From: an uncultured Spirochaetales bacterium
GTDB lineage: Bacteria; Spirochaetota; Spirochaetia; Sphaerochaetales; Sphaerochaetaceae
Reading direction: 5' to 3'
NCBI GenBank assembly: GCA_949297785.1
Contig: CASFTW010000008.1
Span: 1 to 64,000 of the forward strand
DNA length: 64,000 nucleotides
Below are positions 1-10,130 of the stretch, one piece after another. The stretch's first letter is position 1, and the number at the start of each line of letters is the position of its first letter. The position numbers and the translations under genes were made by a program. The notes under the pieces are model-generated. The model was not told the origin of the DNA. It made no database searches and worked only from the letters and a program-made list of their open reading frames with translations.

Positions 1-334
1 CCTGGTCTTTCTTCCAGTTCGTATTTCAGTATTGACAGAAGCCTCAAGCTTCTTTTACTTTCTCTCTTTTCCTTCGCTCATCAGTCTTTCAAAAATCTTC
101 TGCTCTCTTGCGAGTGCCTTGTCAACTTAGCAGATTCCCCTGCTTCCTGTCAAGCTATTTCCCTTCTTTTTTCTGAAGTTTTTTATGCTTGACATCGCGT
201 CAACGAGATAGGAATCTATCACAAGCAAAAAAGAAAAGCAAGAGCAAAATTGAAGTTTTTTCAATCTTTTTTGCTCATGCATGTCTAATTTCATAAGAGA
301 GAAAAAATTAGCTGTGTGAAAATTTTTCTGACTC
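1..334. other. Non-coding or unresolved edge region
   Basis: I see no convincing gene here. The one long frame (minus, about 86 codons) has unlikely composition. A small inverted repeat ATTGAA-loop-TTCAAT near 248-270 is followed by a T-run on the plus strand and could be a weak terminator downstream of the metallo-hydrolase. Two TGTCAA motifs at 120-125 and 148-153 read as TTGACA on the minus strand and might belong to a promoter for something beyond the left edge. No good -10 box accompanies them. Confidence 0.4.
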
Positions 335-1990
335 TTACTGCACCTCTGCATCGGCGTTCCATTTCTCCGCCAGATCCTCAAGATCACTTGTAAGACGCAT
401 CACTGCATTTGCCAGTCTGGTGCATTTCTTCTTATCCTGTCTGTCAACATTCGCACTTGCAAACTGGAAGCGCTCAAGCAGCCTGTCAATCCTGTCCTTT
501 TCGCTTTCAAGCTTGCTGAATGCTTCATTGAGTATCTTTGTATTACGGTCAATATAGACAGCCTTTTCCATTTCAGGCAATGGCAGATTCAGGTCATATG
601 TATCAAGCAGTTTAGGAGCACATACACTGTATCCCTCTCGGGCAAGCACACCGGCGAACTGAGGCGCGACATTCTCATCACCGTGAACGACGAATACTTT
701 GGAGGGTTTTTCCCTGAATTCATGAATCCAGCGCAAAAGCCCGGCTTTGTCAGCATGGCCCGAAAGACCTGGCAGACTTGCTATTTCCGCCTTGACATCG
801 ATCTGCTCACCGAAGATTGTCACGTGGGAAGCACCGTCGACAATATTCCGGCCGAGCGTACCACCCGCCTGATAACCCACAAAAAGAATCGTCGCCTCGC
901 TTCTCCACAGATTATGCTTGAGATGGTGCTTTATCCTTCCGGCATCACACATACCTGAACTGCTGATGATCACACAAGGTTCTTTTCTGTCATTGAGGGC
1001 TCTGGAATCTTTGACATTCTGACATTTGACGAGGGAAGGAAAATCCACGGGATTCAGTCCTTTATTGATAAGTTCCATGGCCTCTTCATCGAAATAATCG
1101 CCCCTGATCGAATTTCTGAATATGTTTGTCGCCCTGAGAGCAAGAGGACTGTCAAGGAACACCGGAATTTCATAGGGCAGCATCTTATGATCGGTTATTA
1201 TCCTGTAAAGATAGAGGATTTCCTGCGTGCGCCCGACGGCAAAAGACGGTATGATGAGCTTTCCGCCTCTTGCGAATGTCCTGTCTGTGATATCGGCAAG
1301 CAGTCTGGCACGCTCCTCCAGAGACAGCACATTCTTGTCATGAAGCCTGTCACCGTATGTCGATTCCATGATGACGACATCTGCATCGTTTATGTAATCA
1401 GGGTCCTTGATTATAGGCTGGTCGGTATTACCAATATCTCCTGAAAACACAAGCTTGCTGACATTCCCCTCTTCTTCTATGAACACTTCAATGCTTGCAG
1501 AGCCGAGAAGATGTCCGGCATCCACAAAACGTACATGGAGGTGTTCGTAAAGATTAAGCATCCTGTTATAGTCAACGCCCTCAAAGTGGTTCATGGTTTC
1601 ATAGGCATCATCCTGGGTATAAAGAGGCTCCACAAAAGCCTTACCTTTCCTTTTGTTCTTTCTGTTCTGCCATTCTGCCTCGCTTTCCTGAATATGAGCT
1701 GAATCAAGAAGCATTATCGAACAGAGTTCCTGTGTAGCCCTGGTGGCATATATCGTTCCTTTGAAACCTTCCTTCACAAGCTGGGGAAGACGTCCTGAAT
1801 GATCTATATGGGCATGCGTGAGAAGAACAAGATCTATGCTCGAAGGTGAAAACGGAAATGTATCTCCCGACTTTTTCTCATCTTCTCCCTGGCTCAGTCC
1901 GCAGTCAACCAGTATTCTGAATTCCTTTGTTTCCAGCAGGAACATTGATCCCGTAACCTGCCTTGCCGCTCCGCAAAATGTCAATGTCAT
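335..1990 (-). CDS. MBL-fold beta-CASP metallo-hydrolase (RNase/CPSF-like)
   Basis: A 551-residue protein of the metallo-beta-lactamase superfamily with beta-CASP and C-terminal RMMBL segments, the architecture of cytoplasmic RNA-processing nucleases related to RNase J and CPSF-73. The zinc motif HAHIDH is at residues 59-64. Later metal-site segments are visible: DAGHLLGSAS, then FSGDIG, then the C-terminal SGHAD. The SSSGMCDAGR segment is typical of beta-CASP proteins, and this length is usual for the CPSF-like bacterial branch. Translation starts at ATG 1990 with AAGGA eight bases upstream. A terminator at about 2058-2088 separates it from the ATPase operon, so it is probably a separate unit. 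The exact substrate cannot be read from the sequence. RNA is likely from family knowledge. Confidence 0.9.
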   Translation of the reverse strand: MTLTFCGAARQVTGSMFLLETKEFRILVDCGLSQGEDEKKSGDTFPFSPSSIDLVLLTHAHIDHSGRLPQLVKEGFKGTIYATRATQELCSIMLLDSAHIQESEAEWQNRKNKRKGKAFVEPLYTQDDAYETMNHFEGVDYNRMLNLYEHLHVRFVDAGHLLGSASIEVFIEEEGNVSKLVFSGDIGNTDQPIIKDPDYINDADVVIMESTYGDRLHDKNVLSLEERARLLADITDRTFARGGKLIIPSFAVGRTQEILYLYRIITDHKMLPYEIPVFLDSPLALRATNIFRNSIRGDYFDEEAMELINKGLNPVDFPSLVKCQNVKDSRALNDRKEPCVIISSSGMCDAGRIKHHLKHNLWRSEATILFVGYQAGGTLGRNIVDGASHVTIFGEQIDVKAEIASLPGLSGHADKAGLLRWIHEFREKPSKVFVVHGDENVAPQFAGVLAREGYSVCAPKLLDTYDLNLPLPEMEKAVYIDRNTKILNEAFSKLESEKDRIDRLLERFQFASANVDRQDKKKCTRLANAVMRLTSDLEDLAEKWNADAEVQ

Positions 1991-2057
1991 AAATTTATTC
2001 CTTATCTGTCCTAAAGTTTAAATCACCAGAAGAGAAAAGGAAATGTTTATTGTAAGA

Positions 2058-2088
2058 CACAAAAAAGACCCGGACATCATGCCGGGCC
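2058..2088 (-). terminator. Rho-independent terminator of the ATPase-usp-EIIA operon
   Basis: On the minus strand GCCCGG-loop-CCGGGT forms a six-pair stem (one G-U), followed by TCTTTTTT. It lies 28 bases beyond the EIIA stop codon and closes the long minus-strand operon. Confidence 0.85.
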
Positions 2089-2115
2089 GATGTAACCTGC
2101 AGACATTATGATGGA

Positions 2116-2562
2116 TCAGTCAAAAAACAGCTGATACACATCATCAGCACTCTTGCTTGATGCCAGCATTCTGACAAATACATCACTTGAACAGAGCCGG
2201 GCTATTGAAGCAAGAAGCTGGACATGCTCTGCAGGGTTTTCCTCACTTGCCAGGACAAGGAAGAAAATACTGCTTTTCTCACTGCCGCCGAAATCAACGG
2301 GAATACGGCTGATTCCGATGACCAGGGCACTTTCCTTGAGGAAAGGAATCTTTGCATGAGGTATGGCAATTCCCTTGTCCATTGCAGTTGAGCCGAGAGC
2401 CTCCCTGTCCAGTACAGCCTTCTTCACCGCATCCCTTTCACTTTCCGTGAGTTTTCTGCTGTCGGCAAAAAGATCAACCATGTCGGAAATGATTTCATTG
2501 CGGCTTGCGCTCTTGAGCGGATTTATAATCAAGTCTTTCTTTACGATATCCAAAAGTCCCAT
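2116..2562 (-). CDS. PTS fructose-type EIIA domain protein (PtsN-like)
   Basis: A 148-residue stand-alone EIIA domain of the fructose/nitrogen PTS family. The phosphoacceptor histidine is H69 in IAIPHAK, and the expected C-terminal ASIARL segment is present. Such proteins either pass phosphate from HPr to a sugar permease or act purely as regulators (PtsN). No EIIB or EIIC gene is nearby, and it is the last gene of the ATPase operon, three bases after the universal stress protein. A regulatory role linked to energy state is therefore more likely than transport. That link is inference from position only. Confidence 0.88.
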   Translation of the reverse strand: MGLLDIVKKDLIINPLKSASRNEIISDMVDLFADSRKLTESERDAVKKAVLDREALGSTAMDKGIAIPHAKIPFLKESALVIGISRIPVDFGGSEKSSIFFLVLASEENPAEHVQLLASIARLCSSDVFVRMLASSKSADDVYQLFFD

Positions 2563-2565
2563 AAG

Positions 2566-3057
2566 TCAAAGCTCCTCAAACATCTGCCATACGGCATCAT
2601 CATCGCGGCAAACCAGAACAGGACAGGTTGATGTGCGAAGCATCCTGTCGGTTTCACTTGTAAGCTCTTCTCTACGAGATCGTATCATATTAACGGAACC
2701 GAGAACAAGAAGGTCGATTTTATTCTCCTTGACATAGCGGCTGACTTCAGCATTGGGGCTGCCTTCAACAATGACGCTTGAAACACTCAGGTCTTTTGAC
2801 GCGGCAAGTTTCTCAATATGCCTTATATGCCTGTGCGCATCCTTATTGAGATCGGCAAGATACTCATTCTTCTCCTGGCTGACAAAGATTCTGGCTTTCA
2901 CCAGATCCCCAAGAGCCTTGGTGTTGACGCAGTAAAGCGCATGCAGCTGGCTGGATGAGCTTTTTGCAAGCAGAATCGCATACATGGCAGCACTCATTGA
3001 ACCTTCTGATCCATCAAGATAAACGAGTACCTTCCTGAACGGGAATTTAGCCTCCAT
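2566..3057 (-). CDS. Universal stress protein (UspA family)
   Basis: A 163-residue single Usp domain. The N-terminal strand KVLVYLDGSEGS and the C-terminal DLLVLGS...RMLRTSTCPVLVCR are the family signatures. The usual ATP-binding G-x2-G-x9-G-S/T loop is altered: GS-VNMIRSRR replaces it, and a Ser/Thr-rich stretch precedes CPVLV. ATP binding is therefore uncertain. It lies between ATPase subunit D (three bases) and EIIA (three bases), in one transcription unit. Confidence 0.9.
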   Translation of the reverse strand: MEAKFPFRKVLVYLDGSEGSMSAAMYAILLAKSSSSQLHALYCVNTKALGDLVKARIFVSQEKNEYLADLNKDAHRHIRHIEKLAASKDLSVSSVIVEGSPNAEVSRYVKENKIDLLVLGSVNMIRSRREELTSETDRMLRTSTCPVLVCRDDDAVWQMFEEL

Positions 3058-3060
3058 ACA

Positions 3061-3693
3061 TTATTCCTCCTTGTTTTCTCTTTCCATTCTGTCCTTGATG
3101 GATTTGAGCAGAATGAAATTCTCTCTCTCGGCTTCCTCTATCCTGCCGGTAAGATATTTTACCGTTTCCTCCTTATCGGGAATGACAAGTTTCTCAAGAG
3201 CATTTACCTTTCTGATTGTCTTCTTCACCTCACGGCTGAGACGCATGATGGACACCTTGAGCTCGGCCATCTGTCCCATAAGCCGGAGAGCTTCCTGATA
3301 TTTCTCCAGGGCGACCTCGGAAAGCATGCTGGTGCCTTCAGGGGAGAAGAAAGGACCTTCTCCGCAGAAACTCGTATGCACTTTCGGCAGAGACACGCCC
3401 ATCACCTTGCGCTTTCCAAGCTCGATTTCACTGGTGATGCTGACAGCACCCGCAAGGTTGCCGAGCCGGAGGCGGCCCATGTGCATGATTGCATCCTGAA
3501 GAGCCCTTTCAGCCTCCTTAAGAGATTTCTCCACCCTGTTCTGGTAATCCACAGCCTGATCGACAAGGGTGAGAAGCTCACTGACCAGAATACTTCTTTT
3601 CTGGTCCAGCAGCTCATAGCCCAGCTTTGAGAAAGCCAGCTCGTCCTTGACCTTCATCAGGTTGCTTCTTGTAGGAGCAATGCCTGCATCCAT
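3061..3693 (-). CDS. atpD: V/A-type ATPase subunit D
   Basis: A 210-residue subunit D, the central-shaft coiled coil that turns inside the A3B3 head and couples it to the membrane ring. The sequence starts with the family hallmark APTRSNLMKVK and is almost entirely long charged helices, with the conserved RRVNALE-type motif present as RKVNALE near the C-terminus. It follows subunit B by three bases. The length is typical for the family. Confidence 0.95.
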   Translation of the reverse strand: MDAGIAPTRSNLMKVKDELAFSKLGYELLDQKRSILVSELLTLVDQAVDYQNRVEKSLKEAERALQDAIMHMGRLRLGNLAGAVSITSEIELGKRKVMGVSLPKVHTSFCGEGPFFSPEGTSMLSEVALEKYQEALRLMGQMAELKVSIMRLSREVKKTIRKVNALEKLVIPDKEETVKYLTGRIEEAERENFILLKSIKDRMERENKEE

Positions 3694-3696
3694 ACT

Positions 3697-5106
3697 TTAC
3701 CCCTTGTAATGCTCACTGATCTCTTCTTCGGTGAGACGCTGGAGTTCTTCCGAGGGAAGAATCGAAAGCGCATCCCAGGCAAGATCAAGAGTCTGCTCGA
3801 TGGATCTGTCCTCATCAAAACTCTGATTGAGGAACTTATGCTCAAAGAAATCACCGAATTTGATATAAAGATGATCGACCTCCGTAAGCTCCTCCTCACC
3901 GATGACGGAAGCCAGATTCCTTACATCCTTTACATGACTGTAGGAAGCAAAAAGCTGGTTTGACAGGTGCGGATGATCTGCCCTGGTCATTCCTTCTCCG
4001 ATACCGTCCTTCATAAGACGGGAGAGTGACGGTGATACGTTTATAGGCGGATAGACATCCCTGCCGTTGAGCTCCCTGTCGAAAACGATCTGGCCTTCGG
4101 TTATGTATCCTGTAAGGTCCGGAATCGGATGCGAGATATCATCATTGGGCATGGTGAGAATCGGAAGCTGGGTTATCGAACCGCTGCGTCCTGCAATCTT
4201 TCCGGAGCGTTCGTATATCTCTGCAAGATTGGAATACAGATATCCGGGGTATCCTTTGCGGGAAGGAATCTCGCCGCGGAGCGTGCTGATTTCTCTCAGT
4301 GACTCACAGTAGTTTGTCATGTCGGTCATGATCACAAGAACCTGCTTGCCCTTGTCAAATGCAAGATACTCGGCAAGCGTCAGTGCTGTTCTCGGGGTGA
4401 TCGTCCTTTCAATCGACGGATCGTCCGCAAGAGAGAGGAAGAGTGCTACGTTATCAAGAACGCCTGTTTCCTCGAAGCTGTCGATGAAGTATTTCGCAAT
4501 ATCATATTTGACACCCATTGCTGCAAACACGATTGCAAAATCACTTTTGCCGCCGCGGACTTTTGCCTGGCGTGCGATCTGTGCCGCAAGCTGATTATGA
4601 GGAAGACCGTTGCCGGAGAAGATCGGAAGCTTCTGTCCCTGTATCAGTGTCGTCATGCCATCAATGACTGAAATACCTGTCTGGATGAAATCCCTGGGGT
4701 ACTCACGGCTTGTCGGGTTTATAGGTGCACCGTTGACATCCCTCTCCTCGCTGCCGCGGGGATCAGCTCCTCCGTCACGGCTCTTTCCCAGTCCGTTCAT
4801 GACACGGCCGAGCATCTCGTCCGTGACTGAAAGAGAAAGAGGTTCTCCGAGGAAGCGCATTTTCGTATCAGGAAGATTGAGGCCGTCTGTTCCCTCAAAC
4901 ACCTGCACGCATACGGCTTCATCGGAAGTGTCGAGCACCTGTCCCATTTTTCTTGAACCGTCGCCTGAAGTGATCTCAACAAGCTCACCGTAACCTACAG
5001 GATGCGTGTTCTTCATATATACAAGAGGTCCGTCTATACGGCTGGCCCCCCTGTATTCGCGTCCTTTGAGAAGGCTTCTGTCAATTATCATGTTATCATT
5101 CTTCAT
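3697..5106 (-). CDS. atpB: V/A-type ATPase subunit B (non-catalytic)
   Basis: About 469 residues. This is the regulatory, non-catalytic partner of subunit A in the A3B3 hexamer. It has the family segments [18 protein letters not shown] (a degenerate P-loop, as expected in B subunits), FAAMGV and [23 protein letters not shown] longer frame begins at 5127, but ATG 5106 has GGGAGG five bases upstream and gives the normal N-terminus. I prefer that start. It overlaps the end of subunit A by 11 bases, which suggests translational coupling. Confidence 0.95.
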   Translation of the reverse strand: MKNDNMIIDRSLLKGREYRGASRIDGPLVYMKNTHPVGYGELVEITSGDGSRKMGQVLDTSDEAVCVQVFEGTDGLNLPDTKMRFLGEPLSLSVTDEMLGRVMNGLGKSRDGGADPRGSEERDVNGAPINPTSREYPRDFIQTGISVIDGMTTLIQGQKLPIFSGNGLPHNQLAAQIARQAKVRGGKSDFAIVFAAMGVKYDIAKYFIDSFEETGVLDNVALFLSLADDPSIERTITPRTALTLAEYLAFDKGKQVLVIMTDMTNYCESLREISTLRGEIPSRKGYPGYLYSNLAEIYERSGKIAGRSGSITQLPILTMPNDDISHPIPDLTGYITEGQIVFDRELNGRDVYPPINVSPSLSRLMKDGIGEGMTRADHPHLSNQLFASYSHVKDVRNLASVIGEEELTEVDHLYIKFGDFFEHKFLNQSFDEDRSIEQTLDLAWDALSILPSEELQRLTEEEISEHYKG

Positions 5107-6874
5107 ATAAGCCTCCCAGCTGGGCAAGCGAGCGGTGAAGTTTCAGCTCAAGCTTGTCTATATCCTCAATCTTGTCATTCGAGACATTGAAACGCATGCG
5201 CGATATATCCTGCACAACCGAAAGCCTTCTTATCTTCACCATCGGGACTCCCTTGCTGATGGCCTCGCTTCCCGCATCGTAGTACGAAAGGATGATGTTC
5301 ATCATCGCAATCTGCTTCTCGGGAGAACAGTAGCGGTCAATCTCGTCAAAGGCATTCTGCTGAAGGAATGCATTCTTGAAAAGAGTACAGACCTCGAGAA
5401 TGAAGTTCTGGCTGTCCGGAAGAGCATCAGAACCAACAAGTTTCACAATCTGCTGAAGCCTCGTTTCCTTCTGAAGCAGCTCCATGATCCTTGCCCTGTT
5501 CTTCGACCACTTGCCCTGACTCTTCTCGTCCCACCAGGACTTTACCTCTCCCACGTATTCGGAATAGGAATCAAGCCAGCTTATGGCAGGATAATGGCGG
5601 GCTGAGGCAAGCGCCCTGTCAAGTCCCCAGAAACAGCGGACAAAACGTCTTGTATGCTGGGTTACAGGTTCCGAGAAGTCGCCTCCCGGAGGGCTTACGG
5701 CACCGATTACGGAAACTGATCCTTCCTCTCCGCCCAGAGTCTTCACGTGTCCCGCCCTTTCATAGAACTGGGCGATACGTGTTGCAAGATAAGCGGGGAA
5801 TCCTTCTTCCGCAGGCATTTCCTCCATGCGGCCGGAAAGCTCTCTCAGAGCCTCTGCCCAGCGTGATGTGGAATCAGCCATTATTGCAACATCATAGCCC
5901 ATATCCCTGTAGTACTCAGCCATCGTGATACCGGTATAGATGCTTGCCTCACGTGCAGAAACCGGCATGTTGGAAGTATTGGCAATGAGAATCGTTCTCT
6001 CCATGAGACTCTTCCCGGTTCTCGGATCGATCAGATGCGGGAACTCCCTCAATACATCCGTCATCTCGTTTCCGCGTTCTCCGCAGCCGATATATACAAT
6101 TATGTCGGCATCACACCACTGTGCGATGGAATGCTGGGTCATTGTCTTTCCTGTTCCGAATCCTCCCGGAATGGCAACAGTTCCGCCTTTTGCCAGGGGA
6201 AAGAGAGAATCAATTACCCTCAGTCCCGTGATCAGCGGGATATCGAGGCCGAGCCTCTCCCTTATCGGACGCGGCACGCGGATCGGATGGTACTGCACCA
6301 TTGTAAGATCCTGACTGCTGCCGTTCTGCTCAACTGTGGCGATTGCGGATGTCACTGTATAATCGCCTTCATCCGCGACTGAAAGAAGCACGCCTTCTCC
6401 TTTGTAGGAGGAAGGAACCATTATCTTGTGCCTCACCCTGCTTGTCTCATCCACATAGCCGATAACGCAGCCGGCACTTACAGTGTCCCCGGTCTTTGCC
6501 TGAGGCACGAAATGCCAGAGCTTTTCCTCGCTTACAGCTGATGCGCTGATACCTTTTCCTATGAAATCGCCGCTGAGTTTTCTCAACTCTTCGAGCGGGC
6601 GCTGAATTCCATCATAAATATTGCCGATGAGCCCCGGGCCGAGCTGACAGGAAAGAGACATTCCTGAGCCATATACATTGTCACCCGGAGCTATTCCGGT
6701 TGCATCCTCATATACCTGAACTGTTGCAGTTGTACCGGACAGCTTGACAATCTCGCCTACAATCTGTCCCTCGCCGACATGAACGAGCTCCATCATTGCG
6801 GCATCCGTGATGTCCTTTACGATCAGTACAGGTCCGTTAACTCTTTTTACCTGTCCAATTATTCTGCCTTGCAT
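5096..6874 (-). CDS. atpA: V/A-type ATPase subunit A (catalytic)
   Basis: A 592-residue catalytic nucleotide-binding subunit. The Walker A loop GGFGTGKT is at residues 237-244 and the Walker B region is [18 protein letters not shown]. The large non-homologous insertion that distinguishes V/A-type A subunits from F-type beta lies between residues 110 and 200. In bacteria it may synthesise ATP or pump ions, and the direction cannot be read here. The gene overlaps the end of subunit E by 16 bases and the start of subunit B by 11. Confidence 0.97.
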   Translation of the reverse strand: MQGRIIGQVKRVNGPVLIVKDITDAAMMELVHVGEGQIVGEIVKLSGTTATVQVYEDATGIAPGDNVYGSGMSLSCQLGPGLIGNIYDGIQRPLEELRKLSGDFIGKGISASAVSEEKLWHFVPQAKTGDTVSAGCVIGYVDETSRVRHKIMVPSSYKGEGVLLSVADEGDYTVTSAIATVEQNGSSQDLTMVQYHPIRVPRPIRERLGLDIPLITGLRVIDSLFPLAKGGTVAIPGGFGTGKTMTQHSIAQWCDADIIVYIGCGERGNEMTDVLREFPHLIDPRTGKSLMERTILIANTSNMPVSAREASIYTGITMAEYYRDMGYDVAIMADSTSRWAEALRELSGRMEEMPAEEGFPAYLATRIAQFYERAGHVKTLGGEEGSVSVIGAVSPPGGDFSEPVTQHTRRFVRCFWGLDRALASARHYPAISWLDSYSEYVGEVKSWWDEKSQGKWSKNRARIMELLQKETRLQQIVKLVGSDALPDSQNFILEVCTLFKNAFLQQNAFDEIDRYCSPEKQIAMMNIILSYYDAGSEAISKGVPMVKIRRLSVVQDISRMRFNVSNDKIEDIDKLELKLHRSLAQLGGLYEE

Positions 6875-7473
6875 GTATTTTCCTGTATAATCTTCTTAAT
6901 GTCTTTTGCCATACGTCTCAGTCTGACGTCAAGCTGATTGTTGAAATAGACCTTGCCGTCAAGACTTGAAAGCTGAACACCCCATCCGGAGACAGGCGCA
7001 TCATCAAGCTGGAGAGAGACTGAGAATCCTGTCTTCTCCATCAGCAGTTTCTCCGCCTGTCTGAGCATTGACTCATCAACTTTCTCTTTCGGATTATAGG
7101 CGACCTTCGCCTGTCTGTAACCGAGGCCGTATGCAGCTTCGGCAATCCAGGCGATAAGAGTGCTGCGTGATTCATCTGTCAGGAAATAGGAATCGAAATA
7201 AGCATCAACCTCTTTCTGAACGGCATTGTATGCAGCATCATTGTTCCTGAGTTCCCTGAGGCGCTCAAGGGAACGGACTGCACTTTCCTCCTTGAGGGAA
7301 AGGGCATCAAGACGCATCTTTGTGTTCTTTCTCTCTTCTTCCATTGTCTTTTCCGCCTTGTCTTCGGCTTCCTTCAGGATATCACCGGCTTCCTTCTGTG
7401 CCTTATATATCACTTTTTCAGCCTTAAGCCGGGCATCGGAAAGAATGCCTTCGAAAATAGGACTTTCACTCAT
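6859..7473 (-). CDS. atpE: V/A-type ATPase subunit E
   Basis: A 204-residue peripheral-stalk subunit. The N-terminal 90 residues are a continuous charged coiled coil rich in Lys, Glu and Ala. They are followed by a globular C-terminal half containing GWGVQLSSLDGKVYFNNQLDVRL, the typical end of subunit E. It pairs with the G/H subunit at the 5' end of the operon to form the stator stalk. It overlaps subunit F by four bases. Confidence 0.9.
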   Translation of the reverse strand: MSESPIFEGILSDARLKAEKVIYKAQKEAGDILKEAEDKAEKTMEEERKNTKMRLDALSLKEESAVRSLERLRELRNNDAAYNAVQKEVDAYFDSYFLTDESRSTLIAWIAEAAYGLGYRQAKVAYNPKEKVDESMLRQAEKLLMEKTGFSVSLQLDDAPVSGWGVQLSSLDGKVYFNNQLDVRLRRMAKDIKKIIQENTCKAE

Positions 7474-7769
7474 ATCGACACTCCTATTGCCTCGTTGACC
7501 AGAACCCTGAGATCACGGGAGAATCCTTCTCCCGGATTCGGGATCTCGACAACAAGAGGAAAACTCTCGCTGAAAAGATATCTGTCCACTGTCTCGCGGA
7601 TCATATCAGCAGCTTTCTCGGTTATGATGATGACCGCATTGGACTTGTCATCCAGTGCCCTGGCCCATGCATCACGGGCCTCTGCCTCGTCATGCACAGC
7701 CTGACCGGATAACCCCACAAGTGAGAATCCCAATACAGTATCTTCATCCCCGATTACGTAATACTTCAC
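7470..7769 (-). CDS. atpF: V/A-type ATPase subunit F
   Basis: A 99-residue central-stalk subunit. The N-terminus YYVIGDEDTVLGFSLVG is the classic subunit F signature, and FPLVVEIPNP matches the fourth strand of its Rossmann-like fold. It binds the D-subunit shaft. It lies five bases after the proteolipid gene and overlaps subunit E by four bases. Confidence 0.93.
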   Translation of the reverse strand: MKYYVIGDEDTVLGFSLVGLSGQAVHDEAEARDAWARALDDKSNAVIIITEKAADMIRETVDRYLFSESFPLVVEIPNPGEGFSRDLRVLVNEAIGVSI

Positions 7770-7774
7770 TTCTC

Positions 7775-8128
7775 TTATACCTTGGCAAGAATCATCAATG
7801 CTGTAATGAAGCCGAAAACAACCAGACCTTCAGCAAGTGCGATGAAGATAAGTGCATTCGATGCGATCTCCGGACGCTCTGAAATGGCACCCATGGCTGC
7901 GGAGCCTACCTTCGAGATTGCCATACCGGCACCCAGTGCACCAAGACCGAAAGCTATGGCGGCTGCAATACATACCCATGCGGTTGTATACTGGCCAACT
8001 GTCTGCTCGACGACAACTTCTTCAGCAGCAAACAGATTTGGTGTGAAAACGAATGCACATCCGACAATGAGCAGGAATGTGAGCAGGAATGAAAGCTGAA
8101 TCTTTCTTCTAAATGCGTAACTGGTCAT
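7775..8128 (-). CDS. atpK: V/A-type ATPase subunit K (membrane-ring proteolipid)
   Basis: About 118 residues. Two transmembrane helices form a hairpin (GLGALGAGMAISKVG and FIALAEGLVVFGFITALMI), preceded by an extra N-terminal hydrophobic segment with positive charges (RRK then LSFLLTFLLIVGCAFVF), likely a signal or leader ending near NLFAAEE. The ion-carrying carboxylate should be the Glu of ALAEGL in helix 2. The Gln and Glu-Ser/Thr pattern common in sodium-binding rings is not evident, so protons are my tentative guess. TTG 8143 and ATG 8140 are other in-frame starts. ATG 8128 has GGAGGG four bases upstream. Confidence 0.9.
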   Translation of the reverse strand: MTSYAFRRKIQLSFLLTFLLIVGCAFVFTPNLFAAEEVVVEQTVGQYTTAWVCIAAAIAFGLGALGAGMAISKVGSAAMGAISERPEIASNALIFIALAEGLVVFGFITALMILAKV

Positions 8129-8144
8129 ATGACCCTCCATCAAT

Positions 8145-10130
8145 TTAATCGATTACGATACGGCTCTTGAGCCCCACCGGCTCATAAGCCACACCGTGAC
8201 CGGTGAAATACTTTGTAAAGAACTCATAGTAATTAAGTCTGAGCGACTGAATACCGGCACTGAGTCCTTCAATTGCGATGACAATGACATTGCCGAGTAT
8301 CATGATTATGATTTCGGCGGCAATATTGCCAGTCATGTCCGCCATATCCTGGAATGCCGTCATGAGGGAAACGTGAGCGATTCCCAGACCGGCGACTCTC
8401 ATGAACGAAAGAGTATTTGACAGGAAACCTGAAAAGATTTCAAGAACTTCCACGAAGAAATCCATGATTGTGTCAACGATGATTTTTCCGACCCCTTCCT
8501 TATGCCCGGAAAGCTTTGCATTGTGGGCAGCATATACGGGTCCCTTGATGATGATCATAACAAGGGCTATGCCGATACCTGCATACAGCCACGGATAAGG
8601 AGGGAATGACTTGTACCCGCTGTCAACGAAATAGTAGCAGGCGAAAATGCCGAGGGCGTAGATAACGCCGCCGACAAGTCCGTTCTTGTCAAATACAAGT
8701 TCAAGATATCTTTTCTTTCTGAAAAGGTTTATCCAGTTCAGAACAAGTCCTGTGAAAATAACGGCTATACCGAATTTGATCGTTATTCCGAGTATGTCAT
8801 ACACTGATGAGACAAGTCCGCCTTCGACATGACCGTTGACAACTGCATGATAGTTGAACCAGATGGCCGGAAACAGCGAATAGCCGAAATAGGAACCGAA
8901 AAGCAGTCCTCCGAACATGCTCGCAGGACCGAGGAACATCAGCAGGGAACACAGATAGCGCGAGATCATGCCGTCCTTTGCCAGAGGATTCTTCTTGTAG
9001 TAGGCCTTGCCTATGATGCCTATGAGGAGGAGGATTAAACCCTGCCCCACGTCGGCAAACATCAGCATGAACATTATTATATATGCGATTGTTGTGAAAG
9101 GCGTCGGATTGATCGAACCGTATTCAGGTGTTCCGTAATTCTTCACCATCTTCTCAAATGGTGCCAGAACAGATGCGGAAGAGACGCTTGTCGGGATCTT
9201 CGAGCGGTCTACCTCGGTATCTTCCGTCCATTCAATTATGCATTTCCCTCTTGCCGCCTCATAAATTGTCGCCTCAACGCTCTCCGCCTTGCTACTTGGA
9301 ACCCAGCCGGAGAACAGCGTTGTATTGCGGGTATATGAGAAGAAAGACTCTACATGCTCGCTGAGCTCGCTGACACGCAGAGTGATCCAGATCCTCTCAA
9401 GCTCTGACTGCTTTTCCTGTATTCTTGCCTCAACCTGGCTCACGATACCGGCATTCTGCTTCTCTATCTCGGCTTTTCTGGCAAGTGCCTCCTTAAGGAC
9501 AATCTCAAGGCAGTCTTTCGGTTCTTTTGCACTTTCAGTCCAGCCGAACTTGTCAAAGGCATCATCAACACGGGAAGAATCTCTCCTGAGGGTGAGGGAA
9601 ATGAGATTTCCTTTCCCGTCGTCAGCCAGAATACCGCCGAAAGAGGACAGGCGTGTCATGAAATCCGCCTTCTTGTCAGCAGATGCGAGTGTGCCCACAC
9701 GCAGGTCAAGATAGTCCATTTTCTTTTCCCTGATATAGTTTATCAGCTCATCACAGGAAAGAAGTTTCTGGTTTATTTCCTTCTGGCCGTCCCTGAGCGA
9801 TGAAAGGGACGAAGAAAGCCTGTCAAGATATTTCCTTATCTCATCCACATTCAGCTCATTTACACGGTCAACGTCATTCTTTTCTATGGACGGGATGTTT
9901 ATTCCGCCCTGCCGCATCAGATTCTCGCATCTCACACGCAGATCCGAGATTGCGGCAAAAGGCACCTCGGGGCTGCGGTTGGAAAGTTTTCTGACCTGTT
10001 CATTCTGGAAATCCGAAAGATGAACAAAGTCCATCACCCCTTCTTCCAGCAGTGCCTTTACAACAGCATCCGTATAGCCGTCAAGCACTACGGCTGTAAG
10101 CATTTTCATTTTCTGTGTGAATAGACTCAA
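8145..10130 (-). CDS. atpI: V/A-type ATPase subunit I (a-subunit homologue)
   Basis: About 661 residues. The soluble N-terminal half has coiled-coil arms. The C-terminal half (after about residue 340) carries seven or eight membrane helices, including the conserved stretch FMRVAGLGIAHVSLM. It forms the stator half-channel that faces the proteolipid ring. I place the start at TTG 10130, which shares TTGA with the stop of subunit C and has AGGAGGGA eight bases upstream. An ATG at 10109 would lose only seven residues. Confidence 0.93.
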   Translation of the reverse strand: MSLFTQKMKMLTAVVLDGYTDAVVKALLEEGVMDFVHLSDFQNEQVRKLSNRSPEVPFAAISDLRVRCENLMRQGGINIPSIEKNDVDRVNELNVDEIRKYLDRLSSSLSSLRDGQKEINQKLLSCDELINYIREKKMDYLDLRVGTLASADKKADFMTRLSSFGGILADDGKGNLISLTLRRDSSRVDDAFDKFGWTESAKEPKDCLEIVLKEALARKAEIEKQNAGIVSQVEARIQEKQSELERIWITLRVSELSEHVESFFSYTRNTTLFSGWVPSSKAESVEATIYEAARGKCIIEWTEDTEVDRSKIPTSVSSASVLAPFEKMVKNYGTPEYGSINPTPFTTIAYIIMFMLMFADVGQGLILLLIGIIGKAYYKKNPLAKDGMISRYLCSLLMFLGPASMFGGLLFGSYFGYSLFPAIWFNYHAVVNGHVEGGLVSSVYDILGITIKFGIAVIFTGLVLNWINLFRKKRYLELVFDKNGLVGGVIYALGIFACYYFVDSGYKSFPPYPWLYAGIGIALVMIIIKGPVYAAHNAKLSGHKEGVGKIIVDTIMDFFVEVLEIFSGFLSNTLSFMRVAGLGIAHVSLMTAFQDMADMTGNIAAEIIIMILGNVIVIAIEGLSAGIQSLRLNYYEFFTKYFTGHGVAYEPVGLKSRIVID

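Noticed and set aside
120-194. TTGACA-like motifs suggesting an rRNA or tRNA promoter off the left edge
   Set aside because: No matching -10 box at the right distance, and no RNA gene is visible in the window.
127-387. 86-codon minus-strand frame at the left edge
   Set aside because: It overlaps the metallo-hydrolase end in another frame and has no plausible composition or ribosome-binding site.
5107-5127. Longer start for ATPase subunit B
   Set aside because: It lies in the end of subunit A and lacks the ribosome-binding site found in front of ATG 5106.
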